Positions 5,215 through 8,149 of a stretch of 8,149 nt of DNA are shown here, piece by piece. The DNA comes from Thermoplasmatota archaeon (GTDB lineage Archaea; Thermoplasmatota; E2; DHVEG-1), in assembly GCA_022866015.1 (NCBI GenBank), contig JALHTX010000093.1, positions 1 to 8,149 of the forward strand, given 5' to 3'. Both the position numbers and the translations under genes were made by a program. The notes under the pieces were generated by a model. It did not search any database and was not told where the DNA came from. It saw nothing but the letters and a program-made list of their open reading frames with translations. Positions within the stretch are counted from its first letter, which is position 1. Each line of letters begins with the position of its first letter.

Positions 5215-5233
5215 TTCAAATCCCTTCCCTGCA
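5215..5233 (+). other. tRNA 3'-end-like string, possible attachment-site relic
   Basis: TTCAAAT-CCCTT-CCCTGCA, 44 bases after the integrase stop, reads like a tRNA T-loop, T-stem 3' strand and acceptor 3' strand. The preceding bases (CAGATA) do not pair with CCCTT, so it is not a tRNA gene. Archaeal integrases often use tRNA 3' ends as attachment sites. The match is short and could be chance. Confidence 0.2.
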
Positions 5234-5392
5234 CTTGTTATAATGATTTTCATTTCACAAAAACAAAAAAAAAGAAAAAAAGAATTTTAGTAAGATAAAA
5301 TTGACTGCTTTAAATTTCAATAGGTCCAAAAACGAGATTCTGTTGAACTTTTTTTCTCCTGTTAGCTTAGTTAAATCCCTCTCGATTTTAGA

Positions 5393-5782
5393 TTATATTA
5401 AAATACTAATTATTTGAAAAAAACAACCAAATATTATTAAAAACAATCCTAACAAAACAAACCGTTGATTAATTTTAGCATAAAAAATAATTTTCTTTTC
5501 ATAATTATTTCTTTGTTTATAATCTTTTTTTAAATTTTCATTAATGTATTTTAATCCTTCTGTTTGTTTTTTTATATCAATTTTATTTGTTCCTATATAT
5601 TTGTCTATAAACTCAAAATATTGCTCAATAGTTTTACGTATATTTACAAATTCTTTTACTAATGAATATATTACCTTATTTGAGTAAGATTTCCATAACT
5701 CTGTGATAGCCAGAATACTACCAATGGAAGACAATAATATCCCCACTATTTGAAATAATAATTTTAATTCCATATGAATCAT
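5393..5782 (-). CDS. Small membrane protein with two terminal helices and a charged middle
   Basis: ATG 5782-5780 is preceded on the - strand by AGGTG with about 9-base spacing; ATG 5773 (MELKLLF) and GTG 5794 are alternatives. From 5782 the product has 129 residues. Helix 1 is at about 7-27 (KLLFQIVGILLSSIGSILAI) and helix 2 at about 107-128 (RFVLLGLFLIIFGCFFQIIS). A hydrophilic helical stretch of about 75 residues, rich in K, N and Y, lies between them (TIEQYFEFIDKYIG, INENLKKDYKQ). The two helices would place this middle part on one face of the membrane. The family is not recognised. It lies 252 bases downstream of the TOPRIM gene on the same strand, with its own ribosome binding site. It could be a separate gene or an accessory or membrane effector of the ATPase-TOPRIM module; the gap argues for its own promoter. 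Confidence 0.65.
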   Translation of the reverse strand: MIHMELKLLFQIVGILLSSIGSILAITELWKSYSNKVIYSLVKEFVNIRKTIEQYFEFIDKYIGTNKIDIKKQTEGLKYINENLKKDYKQRNNYEKKIIFYAKINQRFVLLGLFLIIFGCFFQIISILI

Positions 5783-6034
5783 TAATACAAACACCTGTTC
5801 TATTAATAATTTTTATTACTTGAGAAAGTTAAATGGGAATCTTAAAATTGAGATTAACTGATTGCCCACTTTTCAACAAGATTATTAAAAATATTTTTGT
5901 AAAATATTACAATAAAAATGATTTATATCATTTACTTGTTTGCATTAGGTGTTTGTTAAATTTTTTTTCCCTCACTATATTTTTAATATTTGTGGTTTTT
6001 ATGTAGAAAGGGAATGATTTTCTCTTGAGGCAGA

Positions 6035-6700
6035 TTAACTATTCAAGTTTTGAAGATAATTATAAAAAAATCCAAAAGAATTGATATGGTTATCATTAGA
6101 AAATCGTTCAATTAATTTATTAAAATATTCTCTATTATCTACATGGTTCAAAGTTGTTTTAGAATAAATAAGACCTTGTTCTTGTAACATTAATCTCAAA
6201 TATTGATTTGTAAAATTTGCAATTGTTTCTCCATGCATTGAAGTTAAATATTCTGGATCTAATTGGTTCACATTATAATGATTTCTAAATTTAATTAAAT
6301 CAGAATTTGTTGTATTGTTGATTTCTATATCTTTATTTCCCATTAACCATGTTTCTATGCAATGATTTTGAATAATAATAACTACTTCAGTGGGAACCTT
6401 ATCATATTTATCTACGAAAGATTGAATTTCGGATCTTTTTGTATTATAATCTAACTCCTCAGAATCAACACAAATGAATAAATAATCAATATCATGTTCA
6501 TTTTCAGCTAAATCAAGAATAGCATTCTCTATTATTCTGAAATATGCAGGATAACCTTCTCCACTAATAATTGTAAAATTATTCTCAGAAATTTCTTGTA
6601 ATGAATTAACATACTTTAAATAATCGCATACATAAGGTATCCATTTTTTATATAATCTCTTTTCAGTTCTTTTTCCCTCTACAAGAAAAAGTAGATTCAT
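6035..6700 (-). CDS. TOPRIM-domain, RloB/AbiLii-like protein (putative nuclease effector)
   Basis: ATG 6700-6698 abuts the stop of the upstream ATPase gene (TAA-ATG with no gap), so the two are translationally coupled. The product has 221 residues. It opens LLFLVEGKRTEKRLYKKW: a beta strand then E8-G in the 'VEGxxTE' motif, the catalytic glutamate of TOPRIM folds. Next comes DIDYLFICVDSEE, a strand with D79-x-E81 as the second acidic motif. Then VVIIIQNHCIETWLMGN (residues about 107-122), matching the 'N-x-C-x-E-x-W-L' signature of RloB-like proteins (PF13707, AbiLii family). Together these suggest a metal-dependent nuclease acting on nucleic acid. Genes of this type sit with an AAA/ABC ATPase in AbiL, and comparable ATPase-TOPRIM pairs occur in PARIS (AriA/AriB) and OLD systems, where the ATPase senses infection and releases or activates the TOPRIM effector. 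The family name is by motif, without a database search. Confidence 0.72.
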   Translation of the reverse strand: MNLLFLVEGKRTEKRLYKKWIPYVCDYLKYVNSLQEISENNFTIISGEGYPAYFRIIENAILDLAENEHDIDYLFICVDSEELDYNTKRSEIQSFVDKYDKVPTEVVIIIQNHCIETWLMGNKDIEINNTTNSDLIKFRNHYNVNQLDPEYLTSMHGETIANFTNQYLRLMLQEQGLIYSKTTLNHVDNREYFNKLIERFSNDNHINSFGFFYNYLQNLNS

Positions 6701-7831
6701 TTAAATACCTTGTTCGATTAGATCACTATTTATTAATTGTATATATTTTTCCTGATAGGATTTTGAAAATTTCTTATTAAGTTCATCACCACTATATATT
6801 TTTATAATATCTCCTTTCCTTTTGAGAATCTGCCAGTATTTTATATCTACATTATTGAATATATAAGGATGATGTGTTGTGAAAATATATTGTATATCTC
6901 CTTTATTTGCAAATAATATATCAATCATTACAGATAAAGATGTTATCCCCATACTATTCTCAATTTCATCTATTAAATAAATGCTTCCTTTCGGTATTGT
7001 ATATATATCAATTAATTGAATTAATGCTCTTATCATCCCTGATGATAGTGAAAATAGAGGTATTTCGGTATCAACCTCTTTTTCTTTAATAAGAAACATT
7101 GGAAGAACTGAGTTAAAAGGTAATCCTGATGCTTCTTTATTTTTTTCTGGAGTATACATTCTTATATAAACATTGTTTACGAAAGGAAATATCTGCTTAA
7201 AATCATTTATAATTTGTTTAAATATTTCAGGATAATATTTTTCTAATAAAAAAAATTGTACATTTAATTGCCAATAATTTTCTTGTATCTCTCTAATAGT
7301 TGGAGCGTTTTTTTCCAATAACTCTCTAGAGAGTATACCTACACCCACCTCTTGATCTGGACGTATTCCAAATTCCGGATTATTTCTTCTAATATAGATT
7401 TTTTTAAAACTTTCATACACTTCTTGAATTTTATTTTCGTTTCTAAGTAGATATATTCCAATATCCGTATCTCCTAATTTTGGTAAAAGGTTTTTATTAA
7501 ATTTAAAAGTCTCTCTCGTTCGATCAATGATTTTTTCCTTGTTGAATATTAATATTTCTTTTGAGATAAAATTTTTGTTGTCTTTATCTCTATTAATCTC
7601 TAATAAATATTGATATTCTTTTCTATCGATATCTAATAATATATCCCAACTCCCTGGTGATAATTCTCTTCTTTTTGTTAACATTAAACTGAGGTTATGT
7701 ATAGTATTTAAAAGTCTTGTTTTACCAACACCAGAAACACCTGCTATCAAATTAATATCTTTTAGATTGAAATTTGAAATTTCCCATTTACTTGGCCATA
7801 TTTCTTTAAAACTATAAGTTAATAATTTCAT
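6701..7831 (-). CDS. ABC/AAA-type ATPase, first gene of an ATPase-TOPRIM defence pair
   Basis: ATG 7831-7829 (MKLLTYSFKEIW) is the likely start; an in-frame TTG lies 15 bases upstream. The frame ends at TAA 6703-6701, giving 376 residues. Near the N-terminus is NLIAGVSGVGKTRLL, a Walker A motif with K37. After an insertion of about 220 residues (helical, with FFLLEKYYPEIFKQIINDF) come the ABC signature LSSGMIR (about 262-268), Walker B IYLIDEIEN with D288 and E289, and the H-loop TTHHP (about 318-322). This order is that of RecF/OLD/SMC-like ABC ATPases, which dimerise around ATP. A short N-terminal strand before Walker A and a 370-400-residue size match the AAA_15/AAA_21 ATPases of AbiL- and PARIS-type modules. 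It is cytoplasmic. The TOPRIM gene follows without a gap, so a sensor-effector complex is inferred. No ribosome binding site is evident. Confidence 0.8.
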   Translation of the reverse strand: MKLLTYSFKEIWPSKWEISNFNLKDINLIAGVSGVGKTRLLNTIHNLSLMLTKRRELSPGSWDILLDIDRKEYQYLLEINRDKDNKNFISKEILIFNKEKIIDRTRETFKFNKNLLPKLGDTDIGIYLLRNENKIQEVYESFKKIYIRRNNPEFGIRPDQEVGVGILSRELLEKNAPTIREIQENYWQLNVQFFLLEKYYPEIFKQIINDFKQIFPFVNNVYIRMYTPEKNKEASGLPFNSVLPMFLIKEKEVDTEIPLFSLSSGMIRALIQLIDIYTIPKGSIYLIDEIENSMGITSLSVMIDILFANKGDIQYIFTTHHPYIFNNVDIKYWQILKRKGDIIKIYSGDELNKKFSKSYQEKYIQLINSDLIEQGI

Positions 7832-7875
7832 ATTAAATTCATACAAATTCTGTTATTAATATATTGCTATGCAAT

Positions 7876-8057
7876 TTAATCATTTAGGACTTTTTGAATA
7901 GCATTCTTAATAGCATTAGATGTTGAATCTGCCATATTTTTTCTCTCTCAAAGCTACAAACAATTATTTGCTTATTAACTTCTTCTAATTTTCTAATATA
8001 AAAAATATTATAATTATCCAAAACCAGACCAATTTTATATGTTATAAGAACACTCTC
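7876..8057 (-). pseudogene. Remnant of a gene, possibly frameshifted at an A6 run
   Basis: On the - strand a frame opens at 8057 and gives a coding-like string (YKIGLVLDNYNIFYIRKLEE, then VNKQIIVCSFEREK). It reaches an A6 run (7936-7941 read on this strand). In its own frame it continues as IWQIQHLMLL and ends at TAA 7886-7884. One frame over, ATG 7935 gives MADSTSNAIKNAIQKVLND, ending at TAA 7878-7876, which looks more protein-like. No ATG starts the upstream part. It may be a truncated gene cut by the + strand gene beginning at 8066, or one of two short genes. No family is recognised. It lies upstream of the ATPase on the same strand and could be the decayed end of another member of the island. 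Confidence 0.3.
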
Positions 8058-8065
8058 TTATACCT

Positions 8066-8149
8066 ATGAAACAGACTGTTTATATTCAGCCTGCACCTAA
8101 GTGTTCACAACTAGGATTTATTGTAGAGGTAGAACAACAGCGAGAACTA
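8066..8149 (+). CDS. 5' end of an unidentified gene, cut by the window edge
   Basis: ATG 8066 opens a frame that stays open to the last base (28 codons: MKQTVYIQPAPKCSQLGFIV and on). A stop (TAA at 8045-8047) lies upstream in frame. Codon use is noticeably richer in C and G than in the neighbouring genes, which may mean a different origin such as a mobile element. No ribosome binding site is visible. 'EVEQQREL' begins what could be an amphipathic helix. Too little remains for identification; a transposase N-terminus is only a guess. Confidence 0.4.
   Translation, partial: MKQTVYIQPAPKCSQLGFIVEVEQQREL

Noticed and set aside
5211..5240. A tRNA gene after the integrase
   Set aside because: Only a 3'-end-like string is present; the upstream bases do not form T, anticodon or D arms.
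5783..6034. A further gene between the membrane protein and the TOPRIM gene
   Set aside because: Stops occur in all frames at short intervals; only AT-rich sequence, likely holding the membrane protein's promoter, is visible.
6907..7089. 60-codon + strand frame inside the ATPase
   Set aside because: It overlaps the Walker B and signature region of the ATPase on the other strand; shadow frame.

Overview
The window is strongly AT-rich. Several features point to an archaeon: GGGAGG-type ribosome binding sites a few bases before ATG, TATA-like boxes upstream, two small Lrp/AsnC-type regulators, a stand-alone tyrosine recombinase, and a secreted protein with a lysine-rich N-terminus before its hydrophobic segment. 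My best guess is an uncultured member of the Thermoplasmatota (Thermoplasmata, MBG-D-like). This is an inference from style; the window holds no phylogenetic marker gene.

Layout. (1) 1-2901, + strand: the tail of a small beta-rich domain; a glycosyltransferase-like gene broken at its start codon and again by a frameshift; a secreted protein gene interrupted by an in-frame TAG; then a run of very small genes (a two-helix membrane protein, a cysteine-rich protein, a charged 42-residue protein and a zinc-ribbon piece with no start codon). A hairpin plus T-run terminator closes this block. (2) 2981-4278: two paralogous Lrp/AsnC-like regulators, divergently transcribed, share a 245-base intergenic region with repeated TTAACA-N3-TGTTAA palindromes. 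(3) 4279-5171: a non-coding stretch with a repeat module, then a small tyrosine recombinase holding only the catalytic domain. (4) 5393-7831, - strand: an ABC/AAA-type ATPase immediately followed (TAA-ATG abutting) by a TOPRIM, RloB-like protein. Further downstream lies a small two-helix membrane protein. (5) 7876-8149: a gene remnant on the - strand and the first 28 codons of an unidentified + strand gene.

The region looks like accessory DNA: an integrase, a probable two-gene anti-phage module (ATPase plus TOPRIM nuclease, of the AbiL/PARIS/OLD general type), several decaying genes and a dispersed intergenic repeat family. The ATPase-TOPRIM pair is the clearest functional system. The regulator pair with shared operators and the amber-interrupted secreted protein are the other points most worth checking.
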